This document shows positions 12,152 to 12,175 of a stretch of DNA of 12,175 nucleotides, one piece after another. The notes beneath the pieces were generated by a model, which was not told where the DNA came from, did no database searches, and saw nothing but the letters and a program-made list of their open reading frames with translations. The translations under genes and the position numbers were made by a program. Each line of letters begins with the position of its first letter. The first letter of the stretch is position 1. The stretch is from the NCBI GenBank assembly GCA_900551355.1, contig URVR01000030.1:1-12175 (forward strand). Direction: 5' to 3'. The DNA comes from an uncultured Eubacteriales bacterium. Its GTDB lineage: Bacteria; Bacillota; Clostridia; Oscillospirales; Oscillospiraceae.

Positions 12152-12175
12152 CTGTCTCTTATACACATCTGACGC
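12152..12175 (+). other. Sequencing adapter (Tn5 mosaic end), not genomic
   Basis: CTGTCTCTTATACACATCT (12152-12170) is the 19-base Tn5 mosaic end used in Nextera libraries. GACGC after it is the start of the read-1 side adapter. Translated on the minus strand it gives MCIRDR and MYKRQ, peptides familiar as adapter artefacts in protein databases. Coding calls that run into it should be trimmed. Confidence 0.97.

Noticed and set aside
1..12175. CRISPR arrays, tRNA or rRNA genes, insertion sequences, or phage/defence islands
   Set aside because: No regularly spaced repeats, cloverleaf-like genes, transposase or integrase motifs, or terminal inverted repeats were seen on reading both strands. 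The Tn5 end at 12152 is library adapter, not a mobile element.

Overview
The window is about 12.2 kb of GC-rich DNA (clearly above 55% by eye) with dense genes, strong AGGAGG-type ribosome sites and sigma-70-like promoters. YgjV-, PucR-, M3-peptidase- and MATE-type genes in this setting suggest a high-GC member of the Clostridia, perhaps an Oscillospiraceae-like gut bacterium. That assignment is inference from protein style; there is no rRNA or other marker gene. The last 24 bases are not genomic. They match the Tn5/Nextera mosaic end plus the start of its read-1 adapter, so genuine sequence stops near 12151 and the window ends at a contig edge of a draft or metagenome assembly.

Layout. 1-140: 5' end of a small membrane protein on the minus strand. 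369-1094: zinc-ribbon, single-pass membrane protein with its own promoter. 1257-1760: YgjV-family membrane protein behind a promoter and a leader that contains an intrinsic terminator (possible attenuator). 1817-1984 (minus): small basic, Cys-containing hypothetical protein. 2107-5194: tightly spaced plus-strand operon of a PucR-type regulator, a maltose/galactoside O-acetyltransferase-like protein, an AlkA-type DNA glycosylase and an O6-alkylguanine-DNA alkyltransferase, preceded by a perfect 17-bp palindrome. 5348-6235 (minus): D-2-hydroxyacid dehydrogenase with a poorly defined start, divergent from 6271-7980, an M3 oligoendopeptidase. 8182-9567: MATE efflux transporter with its own promoter and an excellent terminator. 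9659-9898: DUF2442 protein. 9931-10683: lipoprotein. 10684-10882: remnant of an aldo/keto reductase. 10970-11848: amidohydrolase-2 family enzyme with its own promoter. 11876/11909-12151: truncated second MATE transporter.

How the genes work together. The clearest unit is the regulator-acetyltransferase-alkA-ogt operon, whose last two genes repair alkylated bases by complementary routes: base excision of N-alkylpurines and direct dealkylation of O6-alkylguanine. The rest looks like single-gene or two-gene units of ordinary metabolism, peptide turnover and efflux. I see no CRISPR array, insertion sequence, phage gene, tRNA or rRNA, and no convincing new multi-gene defence or biosynthetic system. 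The points most worth checking are the leader before ygjV, the palindrome before the PucR gene, the pairing of that regulator with DNA repair genes, the odd starts of the dehydrogenase and the terminal MATE gene, and the adapter at the end.
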